This document shows positions 36,221 to 47,600 of a DNA stretch of 64,000 nt, piece after piece. Source of the DNA: Haliotis asinina (taxonomy: Eukaryota; Mollusca; Gastropoda; Lepetellida; Haliotidae); contig NC_090290.1 of NCBI RefSeq assembly GCF_037392515.1, forward strand, positions 54,820,753 to 54,884,752, in the 5' to 3' direction. A model generated the notes under the pieces. That model was not told the origin of the DNA. It made no database searches and worked only from the letters and a program-made list of their open reading frames with translations. Both the position numbers and the translations under genes were made by a program. Positions within the stretch are counted from its first letter, which is position 1. Each line of letters begins with the position of its first letter.

Positions 36221-37585
36221 TGTACAGGGGAATTTGTTTTCTGGGACTAAGTAGTGGTAAACCAACTTTGATCAAATTTCCAGACACTAAAACCTTTCTG
36301 ACTGCACTGTGCTGTTGTTTGGAAAACAAAGCACCTGCAACACATAGGAAAATATAGACTATGATGTTAAGTTTCAGTGTTTGGGGGCTGAGTGTATTTA
36401 AAATATTACATGCAGAATTCATTGATTGTTGGGACTCAGAGGAGCAAGGCGCCTGATTTACTGTTTACTATTGATCTCATGCGAGTGTTTGCTCTAAGGC
36501 AGATAGAGGACTGAGTATTAGAAGGTTGTGATAACAGAGGGAGGAGGATATATTCAAATGCAAATGCTCCTAAAGCATGGTGTGAACGTTTATCTGTGTT
36601 GTGATTTTAATTGAGCTTTATGTGAGATCTTTATCCATTCCCATGGAAATACTTTTGTTAGGAGGGTTTCGTAAGATGTCGCTTGTGAATATTTCTTTTG
36701 TACATGGAAAAATGCACATGCAAAACTGAGAGTTAAAACCCTTGTTTTGTGAGTAAAATTCAACGGTCTTGTTTTTTATGACATATTTAAAAATTATGGC
36801 CTTTTGTTTGTGATTTTCATTTAGAGTTCTGTCCTCAAGCATTTCCAAAGGCCCTCGTCTGGATTTTATGAAACGTCTTGTCAACTTTTTCTCCTGAAAT
36901 TTTGCAGGGTGTTACTAAAGGAAGTACACACTGACTTTGAAAAATTAAAAAATCAAGCAAATATTTTTGTATAGTAATCTTATATATACATTTAGAATTT
37001 AAAGCTCATATTATCAATAACGTTTTTGAAATTTTAAATTTCTCAGTATGATGCAGCTTCCTATTATTGTGCAATATTGTGCTCACCACTGGGAAAGACA
37101 GTTCCTGTTACATGTTTCATAGTTTGAAAATGTTTCTTGATACAATGTATACCATTTTCAAAAGTGGAGATCGGTTTTGGACCCTGTGATTGTTATTTTC
37201 TGGGTTTGTGAATACAGCCTGACTCAAAGAGTTTTTGTAATTGTAGTATACCCCTGACATGCTGCTTACCTGTTACAAGAAGCATCACACAGTTATATCA
37301 CTGTTATAATAAAACAAATCAGGGTTAAAATGAACCTAGTAGCTCAAATCGTTTAATGATGAATGGTGCAGTAGATACATTCCAGATAGTTTGGACATTA
37401 GTATTGTATATAGAAATGATTGCTATCTTAACTTTCCATATTTGTATCATAAAGACAACCTCATCTCTATTGTTTTGTTATGTTTCTCTTTTCACATCCT
37501 CACAGATTACCAAGTCACTTAAGGTTGTTTGCAGTGGGGAGTTGTTTCCCTTTGGCACAACCTGCAACAGCATGGTTGAGAGGTC
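36221..37585. other. Intergenic, nothing recognised
   Basis: AT-rich unique sequence. No gene, element or clear repeat is seen apart from short homopolymer-like runs. Confidence 0.45.
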
Positions 37586-37589
37586 CCCT

Positions 37590-38226
37590 TTCCGGTCGGA
37601 CGCTCTAACCACTACGCCATGGAGGTCCACTCTCCGGTCAGACACTCTAACCACTACACCAAGGATATCCACTCTCCCATCAGATGCTCTAACCACTACA
37701 CCATGGAGGTCCACTCTCTGGTCAGATACTCTAACCACTACACCACGGAGGTCCTCTCCCTGGCCAAACGCTCTAACCACTACACCATGGAGGTCCACTC
37801 TCCGGTCAGATACTCTAACCACTACACCACGGAGGTCCTCTCCCTGGCCAAACGCTCTAACCACTACACCATGGAGGTCCACTCTCCGGCCGGACGCTCG
37901 AACCACTCCACCACGGAGGTCCTCTCTCCGGTCAGACGCTTTAACCACTACTCTCCCCGGCCGGACGCTCGAACCACTACACCACGGTGGTCCTCTCCCG
38001 GCCGGACGCTCTAACCACTACACCACGGATGTCCGCTCTCGGCCGGACGCTCTAACCACTACACAACGGAGGTCCACTTTCCGGTCAGACGCACTAAGCA
38101 CTACACTCTCGGTCGGACGCTCTAACCACTACATCACGGAGGTCCTCTCTTCAGTCGGACACTCTAACCACTACATCACGGAGGTCCTCTCTTCAGTCGG
38201 ACACTCTAACCACTACACCATGGAGG
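37590..38226 (-). repeat. ~42-bp minisatellite of tRNA A-box-like modules, 16 copies
   Basis: Sixteen units contain CTCTAACCACTACACCA or a variant, followed by TGGAGGTCC or CGGAGGTCC and CTCTCCGGTCAGACG. On the minus strand each unit reads TGGTGTAGTGGTTAGAGCG, matching a tRNA 5' half with an A box. The left-most unit (TGGCGTAGTGGTTAGAGCGT on minus) continues into tRNA-like sequence. Most units are a multiple of three, which keeps long frames open (303 and 156 codons); these are not taken as genes. Confidence 0.85.
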
Positions 38227-38824
38227 CGGTTACATGTGTTTGTATAACTTCTGGCAAGGCATGTTGAATTTGGACGAACCCTCGGGATAATACATTTATT
38301 TGTGAGTTTATTCTTGCTCCTTCAGGTGATGAAGCTGCTGTCCATAACAATGCGTGTCATGTATTTATAAACTGATAAACTAACCCGAACACCAAACTCT
38401 TATGTGCTCAACACGCGAAACCTCCGTCATTAGGCTGAACATGTAGGACATGGCCTTCTGATGTTTATCACAATTTTGCATCACTTTACAGGTTGCCTCT
38501 TCGTGGTAGTTTGAAGTCTGTGGATGTATAAGCAACTCCATGCCTTATTATTACAGGCGTCTCGTTTAACCCTCAGAACGCGCAGCAAAAATAACTTATT
38601 TTCCTTTTAACGTCTACGGTAGCCAGTTTTGAGTAGGGACGTCTTGAACTTAATATGCATACAATCCAGAAATTATTATTGAAACTAATAAATGTTGCCG
38701 AAGATACAAATATATTTGAAAGCGTATGCCAGGGAAACCGAAATACTTAGGCTGTCGGCAAATTGTAACAAATAGTGAACTGTGTCAAAATGGTAATGAT
38801 AGGTTGTTAAACCACGTATGTACT

Positions 38825-39215
38825 TTTAGAACAAATATTCTGCAAAAACATCGTAGAGTTGGTTTGTTGTTTTGATTATGATCAGTATTTCATTCAGCAT
38901 TATATGTTTACTAGTTTTTTAGTTAGATTGCAATTCATCGGTCCAATTGTGAGCCAAACGGACTAAAAGACTGTTCGCAAGAGTATCAAACCAAACTGAA
39001 GGTAAACAACTATTGGGACATTGGGATTGAGAGAGATACTGTGAGGCGTAATGAGACGCCGAGTTGTTGTTTCAATCCAGTGTAATACATCATCCATCTT
39101 ACTCACTTCGCTGATATTTCCTGCCATGGATTGAATATCACAGCTAAGAGGAGATCGTATGACACAGAAGAATACTAGTGTTCTGAAGGTTTTTATGTGA
39201 ATATATCTAATCAAC
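38825..39215 (-). mobile_element. hAT-like transposon remnant, related to that at 7.5-8.3 kb
   Basis: The segment near 38850-38970 matches 8080-8210 (ATTCATCGGTCC, GAGCCAAACGGACTA, GATTATGATCAG). On minus it reads VRLAHNWTDELQSN, like the other copy. A neighbouring minus frame (39214-38963) contains SPLSCDIQSMAGNISEVSKM, which may be another piece of the same transposase type, in an order that suggests rearrangement. Confidence 0.35.
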
Positions 39216-39780
39216 TAAACGTGATAACACCTACTGACTGTGACGAACTAAACGCGATAACAATTATTTCTAATGAGCCACTCAAGAACTAAATATGATA
39301 ACACATATGCATAAAAACGAATGTGTGAAGTACTGATTAAATGTTCAAACTTTTTGTTGATGAATTTCTAGGAATTTAACTAAATTTACTAACTCCTAAT
39401 ATCTAAATGCTAACTCTGCTACTGTTCAAAAACCCGACTAATACCAAACTAATCTAACCTCGAAATATCTAACTTCTAACTTTCTTTACTAAGTATGAAA
39501 ACCCAACTGATTGTCTAAACTAAAATATAAACCCAACCTAACTCAAAACGCCCGTAGTCTGCGATGTTGGAGAAAACTACTAAAAATGTTTAACATTGAA
39601 TCTGAGATCCTGTACAGTTCACTCGCAAGTAAGTCTCGTGCAGTCAGTGTCTATGGAATGAACGAAATGGATGTGTTCCTACGAATGTTTGTTTATTCCA
39701 TAAACATTGACTGAACGAGAAGCGTTTTTGTGAACACTCCCGAACAGCTAGGTTTTAGAAACATTTAATTATGTCTAAAG

Positions 39781-40080
39781 ATGCCGTCACACTACCAACT
39801 AAGGTTTGTTGTTGAAGTGTTAAAAGTTGTCAAACTATCACTTTCATACGTCAAACACATGTTGTCAAACTTTTGTATGCACGTCAATCTCGAGTTTTAC
39901 AACACCTAAAGTTTGATGGGAAAGTTGGCGAGAATAGTGACAGATCCTATTTCTCAACAACAGTAGTTTTACAAATTCGTGCCATTGGCGAGTTGTTGGA
40001 ATGTTCGCACTATCAAACTCGAGTTTGACAACATGTGTTGTCAAACTGTAGTTTGTAGTTTGAAGGCTGCTCAGTACCAC
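39781..40080. repeat. Inverted-repeat-rich segment, possible MITE
   Basis: CAAACACATGTTGTCAAAC on the left is mirrored by GTTTGACAACATGTGTTG on the right, and CTCGAGTTTTACAACA is partly repeated as CTCGAGTTTGACAACA. Boundaries are unclear. Confidence 0.4.
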
Positions 40081-40132
40081 GACATACGCCAACAAGGCGA
40101 TGAACGTCCTCGTTACCTCATATTCAAATAAC

Positions 40133-41166
40133 AGGCCCCCCTAAGTAATTGAAGGAATTACAGCAAATTTGAAGGAATTGCATCTCAAATGTAAACAAAC
40201 GCAGCCCACTCGCGAAACAATTGCAGCGATATCGGTAGTTTAGCGGTAATAACAGAAACACATCGGCCCTATCGGAAGCAATGTCGGTAATACTGGAAAC
40301 ACGATCGGCCATCTTCGGAGATTTTTCGGTCGCGAGCGGAAACTCACGCAGCAAAACATGGCGTCGTTGGAAGAAGCACCCGTCTCGGTGAGATTTGTTT
40401 TTAGTTCCTACTATTACATTTTCATACTTATCCATCTTTGACCACCCGCGTTGAATGCGTTTAGGTATGAGGTGTTGTTGGGGCAATAGCTTATGTTTTT
40501 AGGAAAAGATTGCCACTGCAGAACAGAGTCACAAGTCATGCCCCTGGAGATTGTTTACATCTGAACATCGAAGTCGTGCCGATGATTACGAACATCATGA
40601 ACGTGCGCCATGAAGAAGTTTATGAGCCATAATTATTCTTGCTACGAAGTGCAATTGACAAATTTAAACACATTTTACAAAAAAATGATGTTATATCTGG
40701 GGCACGTTCGTAATCATCGGCACGACTTCGATGTTCAGATGTAAACAAACTCCAGGGGCATGACTTGTGACACTCTCCTAGAGTGACTATCTTTTCCTAA
40801 AAACATAAGCTATTGCCCCGACAACACCTCATACCTAAACGCATTCAACACGGGTGGTCAAAGATGGATAAGTATAAAAATGTAATAGTAGAAACTAAAA
40901 ACAAATCTCACCGAGACGGGCGCTTCTTCCAACGACGCCATGTTTTGCTGCGTGAGTTTCCGCTCGCGACCGAAAAATCTCCGAAGATGGCCGATCGTGT
41001 TTCCAGTATTACCGACATTGCTTCCGATAGGGCCGATGTATTTCTGTTATTACCGCTAAATTACCGATATCGCTGCAATTGTTTCGCGAGTGGGCTGCGT
41101 TTGTTTACATTTGAGATGCAATTCCTTCAAATTTGCTGTAATTCCTTCAATTACTTAGGGGGGCCT
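40133..41166. mobile_element. Foldback element with ~470-bp inverted arms
   Basis: The left arm (40133-40610) and right arm (40699-41166) are near-perfect reverse complements starting AGGCCCCCCTAAGTAATTG. The ~90-bp loop is AT-rich. Flanks AAATAAC (40126-40132) and GAATAAC (41167-41173) may be a 7-bp target duplication with one mismatch. Each arm carries the same ~120-codon frame, a consequence of the duplication; it shows no known domain. Confidence 0.9.
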
Positions 41167-41672
41167 GAATAACGTTAATTTATAAACCAGTATTAATAAC
41201 CAAATATATATGTGTATAGCATCTAAAGAGTGAAGCAAGTAAACCTACCCAAACAAATTGTGCAATTATTTTATTTGACCTTCAGGTGAGAGCTTAAACT
41301 ATTCCCGTGGAAATACCTAACCAGACAACGTTATCTCGTTAACCTTGCTAATGGCCGATAACAACCGAACACAGTACCCACTACGCTAAGTGGAATCCCG
41401 CCGAATGTGTGTGAAGTTCTTAATGATGCGCCGCCCAATATAACCTATTGGCTGCAGAGCTTGCGTAGCGAGCATCCTTATACGGTTGCTGGTATCTGGA
41501 GAGTCAGTGTGTCGATTGTACTGACATCAGTCAGCGAACAGGATGCGCAAGCTGGTGCACGCTTACTCCTCTTGCATGGCAAAACGCCGAGAAGGAAACC
41601 AGTGACTGTATCTCCAGTGGGCCGTGCGCAAGTTCAGGGAACTCGCAACACAGAAAACGTTAGGCAAAGAAA

Positions 41673-44600
41673 ATGGTGCGCGAGATATTCTGGATAGTTC
41701 TTCTGAGTTGTACAGGTAATTCATTGACAAGCCTTTCACGTTCTATTTTGTGAGTACTTTTCTCACTGCTGTATGTATGGATAACATCAGTATATCTTGT
41801 TACCATCGATTATAAATGTTGTTGATAATATTCTCGTTAAAATCATTTATAGACGATATATTACCTCTCGTTATCGAGGGTAGTTGTAGCTCGAACAATG
41901 CTATGATTTCAAAATGACAGGCCTTTACGCCTTTTTGACGTTTACAGTTGTGCTGTATTAAAAATGGACGTCTCAAAGTGATCAGGGATTGCAAATGTAA
42001 GAACAAAACATGCCAATTTCTGAAAGAAGGTATAAGCGGAGATAGGCATTCTCGCAGTTTTCAGCTCAGAATTTTGTAGTTTTTTACACCATTTAGTAAC
42101 AACGTGATATATAGTATCACCTTATTCAGTTGTTACTTATATACACATGAAGGATGATGCGAATCTCAATAAAATGAGCGCGTGGACTTATCTCCAGTGT
42201 CAAGGTGACCTCCAACACACGCCCCTCCCCTCCTCACCGCCCCATTCGTATACACCTCTCTGTATACTGATATCTCCCAGCCGGGTCGTCAGTGGAGCCG
42301 TTGCTCATTATTGTCTCTAAATGAACGTGATGTTAAATGGCTAGGTGGAATGCCGTCACTGTTTACTGGTCACAAACAAGCATGTAAATTAACAAACACG
42401 TTGGTTGCATGCACACAAACAAACATGCTGGCAGAGCATATCACGTGACCAAATGAGTTGGAAGTTCTTGCGTGACCTCGATCGGTGCTGTTTTGCGCTA
42501 TTGTCTAGAAATTCCACAAGCATTAAGGGGGCATGTCAGTTTACCATCACTAAGTCTTGCGTTCATCTGGTGGGTGGGGGTGGTAGGGGGAGAGAGACTA
42601 CAGCGAATTACATACAAGGCCTGTGTATTAACTGCGTGAGGAACTCCCCGTGGTAATTTAGAAAATGTTGCTTCTGAGTCAGTCACAACAGTTTCAGGCT
42701 GTTCTGAAAATAAGGAGGCATATAGGTAGCGTAGCGGTTAAAGCGTTCTCTTCCCACGCCGAGGCCGGGTTCGGGTTCCCGCATGTACGTTATGTGAAGC
42801 TCGTCTCTGTTATTCCCACGCTTGAGTGTTTCTCGGTGCCTGCAGAATTTTTATTGCGTAAATACTGACGTACATATTGAACGTATTTATAGTTCAGGAG
42901 GAGAATCTCTAACGGGGCTAAGAAACAACCTGATTTCGTAACCTCGATCCCCAGTACATCTTTTCCAGTTTGTATGATGTCTTGGGCCCATGAAATGCTC
43001 AGTAATATTCTCAGATTTTGGGGTGTATGCGAACATTTTCACCACTTTGGGTTTAGTTCCTCAAAACACCTAAGACTTTAGCTACTACCAGTCTGATCAC
43101 CGTGAAAATCCGGGTTAGAATTGGTCTTCAGTAGCCAATGCCTGTCTCAAACTGTGAAGATCCGGGTTAGAATTGGTCTTCAGTAGCCAATGCCTGTCTC
43201 AAACTGTGAAGATCCGGGTTGCAATTGGTCATCAGTAACCCCTGCTTGTCCCAACCCGTGAAGATCCGGGTAACGCTTAATTAATTGAAAAATGAATCTA
43301 ACCGAAATACAGTACAAAAGTCACTGGGATGTTGCCAGGCATCAGTGATGAATTACTATACTACGGTATATCTAAGAATGTCAAGTTAAAGTTTCACCAA
43401 TTATATGACAGTCTGTATCCAGGGGCGGATAGAGCTTCTTTAGAAAGTGGGCTGCACGCACAGTTCATTCTCATCCTAGTTTCAATGGTCATTTAACAAA
43501 ATGTCTGGACAAAAGAAAAGATTGGGAGGTTGGGGTGAGGGCGATCCGCCTATGATATCTGTCCACAGTGGTTCTCATGGTAGGAATTAAAACATAGCAT
43601 GTTAACATCACAAAAAGAATATGTCTTTTGGTATCTCAAACCATGTCTGGTACATTTCGTGACTTGAAGTTGACATTATCACCTGTGACAAATGCGATTT
43701 TGATGGGTCATTCGATGGAAGAACTGATGAATATCCCCTATAAATGTCAAAAATAATATAATAATGAGCGGCCTGGAAAATAGTTTCCGCCGTGTGGTGA
43801 TACAGTGGGAAATCACAGCTGGGAATGTAGTGATGTTACGTGTTGATTTATGTAAATGTTATTTTCCTGACGGTGTATCTTGTGTGTGCAACAACTTTCC
43901 ACAGAATCCGTGCGAGGACACGGTACATGCTTGTCACAGATTTCCAACTTTATTTATCGATCCAAAAAATAGACAAAAAGGACACCAGTCCTGTACACAA
44001 CGGGGCTATGCTAAACATGATAGATTTCGTCCCGAATCAGTGCAACATGTGTAGAGAAGAATCAATGGCAATTGTATTTGAGAGAAGCATGTTTTCTTTT
44101 AGCTGGCAAATACAAAATGTTGCTATTGTGCCCAAAAGCATTAACAGGGACAAATCTGTGCTTGGGGATAAACGAGGTTTTTGAAAAAGTGTGGCAGCTG
44201 TATTCGCGTATTGTTTGACGAGGACCGACACCGGTAAGTATGGAAAGATCTGGGTTACAATTGGTCTTCAGCAACCCATGTTTCTCATAAGAGACGACAG
44301 ACGGGATCTGGTGTTGGGTCGCTGACGGGGCTCAAACATAATATTTTATCCCAGTTTCGTGGGTCGATGCTTTGCTGTTGATCACTGGAATGTCTGTACT
44401 AGACTCGATTATTTACACACAGCTGCCATACCGACTGTTTAGTGCGGCGTAAAACTACACCCAAGCAAGCAAATAATGAATCATAATTGCAGGCCATAGG
44501 ACTGTAACAACATGCCCATTGGAGTGACATGTATGTTGTTATTAACGTAGCTATGCATTTAATCTGTGCCATAGCCCACCTTCATAAAAAAAGGAGACAC

Positions 44601-47600
44601 TCATAGATGTTTTTTAGCTCACCTGCCTAAAAGTCAAATGTAGTTGTCGTCTTTAAACACCTCAACTACCTTCCTCATTCTCCCAGAAAACACTGTACTA
44701 GTGACACACCATTGTCTTGTTCACACAAACGATGCAGTCTGAAAACTAGTATATACCTGAAAACCTATTTATCATCCCAAATTATAAACCAAAAGTCACT
44801 GTGTTCTGTAATCTGATTGGTTGGAAAACATGATCAAATGGTATTAGATTCCCGGAAACTGCAAGACTGTTCACTGCGTATTAACACGTAGAAACATCGC
44901 AAACAATTGTTTTCTTGTGTCATCGACAGTGGTGACGTCATTCAAATTGTGACGTAAAGTAAGAATGACGTCACAAATGAGCAACTCCAGATGCTACAAT
45001 GGGAACCAGCTGGAACGACCAACTGAGGACACTTCACTCCCGAACCCATACTCGATGTAAACGAGTGCAGACAGTAAAACCCTTTGGTGTACTTTTGTGT
45101 TTACAATGTCGCTAAACATCATGTGTTGGCCATTTTCTGGGTGTTATTGAGTATTTGAAGTACGGGAATGCATTTGGAACCGACGGGCATCAGCTGCCCT
45201 GCACTCTCCTAAGTGTGTTCCACAGGAGATATCGTTTGTGTGAGGTCAGACGATATCTATTAGGAGACATTGTTTTGACAGTAGATTTTGTACAATGCCC
45301 TGACAATGCTATGACGTCATGAAGGTGATGACGTCACAATGCTATGGCATCGCTGCACTGCAAGTCTAATGACAGTACGGCGTTGAGAGATATGCATTTT
45401 TCATTGAAAACTAATGAAGAATGATTTTTGATGACAGACGTTGTTTCAACATGCACCAATGCTTGTGACAGCCATGCTCAGGGTTGCACTTGACGTTTTG
45501 TCCTAGATATAGAGAATCTCACCCAAGTGTCTACTGATATCAATTATATCAACCCTCGTTGATAAAGGTAAAAATATAATCGGCAAGCCTCGGATATTTC
45601 TTACTTTATCAACTCGTCAAGTGAAACCCTGCGCATGGTTGTCACAAGCATAGCTGCATGTTAAAACAATGTCATCACCGGAAGTTTGCACGGTGACATC
45701 ACATATATATGGCAAACTTAAGACTTCCAAGCAATACGGTCATAGTTTAGAAAACACGCGACTATCCATATCTGTGAACACTGACTGAAGTGATCTTGGA
45801 TCACACAGTGGGTGAGTTTAGTTTTACGCCGCATTTAGCAATATTCAAGCAATGCCACGGCTGGGGACACCAGAAAAGTTCTTCACACATTGTACTCATG
45901 TGGGTACCGGGTCTTTGGTGTGACGAACTAAAGCTTTAACCACTAGGCTACCTCGTTACATTAAATCTTACAGAGTTATATCGTCATTGATGGCGTCATG
46001 AGTTTATGACATGTTATCTGTACACTGCTTATGTGTGGGTACTGAAAATCCGGTTGCAGAAGAATCTCATGCCACTTTAAGGCCTATCAGACTACAGTGT
46101 CAGTGTTCTACATGTCCATCATCTCTTGGTGACAATGAAATGGACCAATAGGACGGCAAAGGACAAAAATAGGCACCGTAAAATCTGGATAGTGCAGAAA
46201 AGTTGCTATAAGACGGAGCAGTGCAATGAGAAAATAGAACTTTATCTCAGCAACAGAAATTGTTGGAAGATAAAAGCAAGTGAAAAAAGTGTGAAGATTC
46301 GGTATAACAATCTTTCCCTCTTGACGTCTTTCCCTGGACGTTTGTACGTGATCATTGAACAAGATGTGCATCTACATCTTCATAGCCCAGTAATCCTAGT
46401 ATATTCACACTGGATGAACCTAGGGTATGTTTGACATGTTTATTGCCGAGTTGGCTGACAATCTTCCAAGAAGGTGGGAGCATTCAGACATAGATCCTTT
46501 TCATCTCCTAGCAACTGAGAAGATGTTATCTTTGAAAACTATCGCATCCCATGTATTCCTCGATGCTGTATGCCCATTGATTAGGAAACTGCAATTTATA
46601 CGAGGTAATCTTAAGGAGAATAGGGTTTTTCGTTTAATCGTGAAAGTTTCCCTGCATGTTGGGGGTTTGCATGTTGCTCCATAACTTTAATCACCGGTGA
46701 TGTCTCAGTACTCTTAAGCAATCGTGTCCCCGAGAGTAAACGGGCTTTTGGAGTGGAACAGGTCACAGAAGATCGAAGTTCAAGACGGGCACTTGTCCGT
46801 CCGACAGCTGCTTCCCCCGACGTTCACGTACACAGAGGAATGCGATGTATGTTTGTATACATCGTAAACACAAATACCGACACATGCCCTACTTTCATAC
46901 GAAACTCCATTATTTAAAACCATGATCAAACTACGAATGCGGTGGACAGTTGGTGAAACCTGACAACGAATGGTACGGACTTTGTCCCTTCATCGGGTGA
47001 ATGCTTTACTGGCATTTATAACTGGCTGAAACATTTTATACGGCCTGTATTTGACCTTTGCAATAGCCTTATAATCAACCAGGGCAGCGTGCATGTCTTT
47101 TTTTCAAAATTAGAGTGTCACTGAATGATGCGTTGAAGCAGGGAGAACAGCAGTAGATTATCCCTGGTTGAATTTGACGTCAGCGTTACAAGAGTAGACC
47201 TACACCGTTCACCTTTCCCTGCTCATCAGATTCTGGTATATGGTTTTAAAGTTGTCAGTTTACAGTGCAACATACTTGAGTCAGATCACTGTCTTTGCCT
47301 GTTTGTCTGTATGAATGCCCGTGCCATGTCAGAATCATAGTTCCCCATAAAAGTGCCTCCAATGGTTTGGTTCCCTCCTACTTGTCTTAGCAACTTGCAT
47401 TGAAACACACAAAATCTATTGGTCATCCCACACGACAAACTGAAATACATTGGATACCGATCGTTTTCTTACTCGGCACCTGTGACATTAAAACCTCTGA
47501 CTCAGCTGATATTTTCAAGTCCAGATTTAAACCTCAACTAAACAGTACATAATTGACAGTTTCAGCCGTGAATACTCCAGAGTAAATATTCTGTAGCGCT

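Noticed and set aside
37356-38267. 303-codon plus frame and 156-codon minus frame as genes
   Set aside because: Both are generated by the A-box-type tandem array; composition is repetitive and no domain or exon structure supports them.
40124-41172. Two identical ~120-aa proteins
   Set aside because: They are the two arms of one inverted repeat; a shared frame is expected from duplication and has no recognisable domain.
46427-46684. 85-codon frame as an exon of the Ig gene or another gene
   Set aside because: No motif, no convincing splice borders, and the Ig gene's phases join without it.
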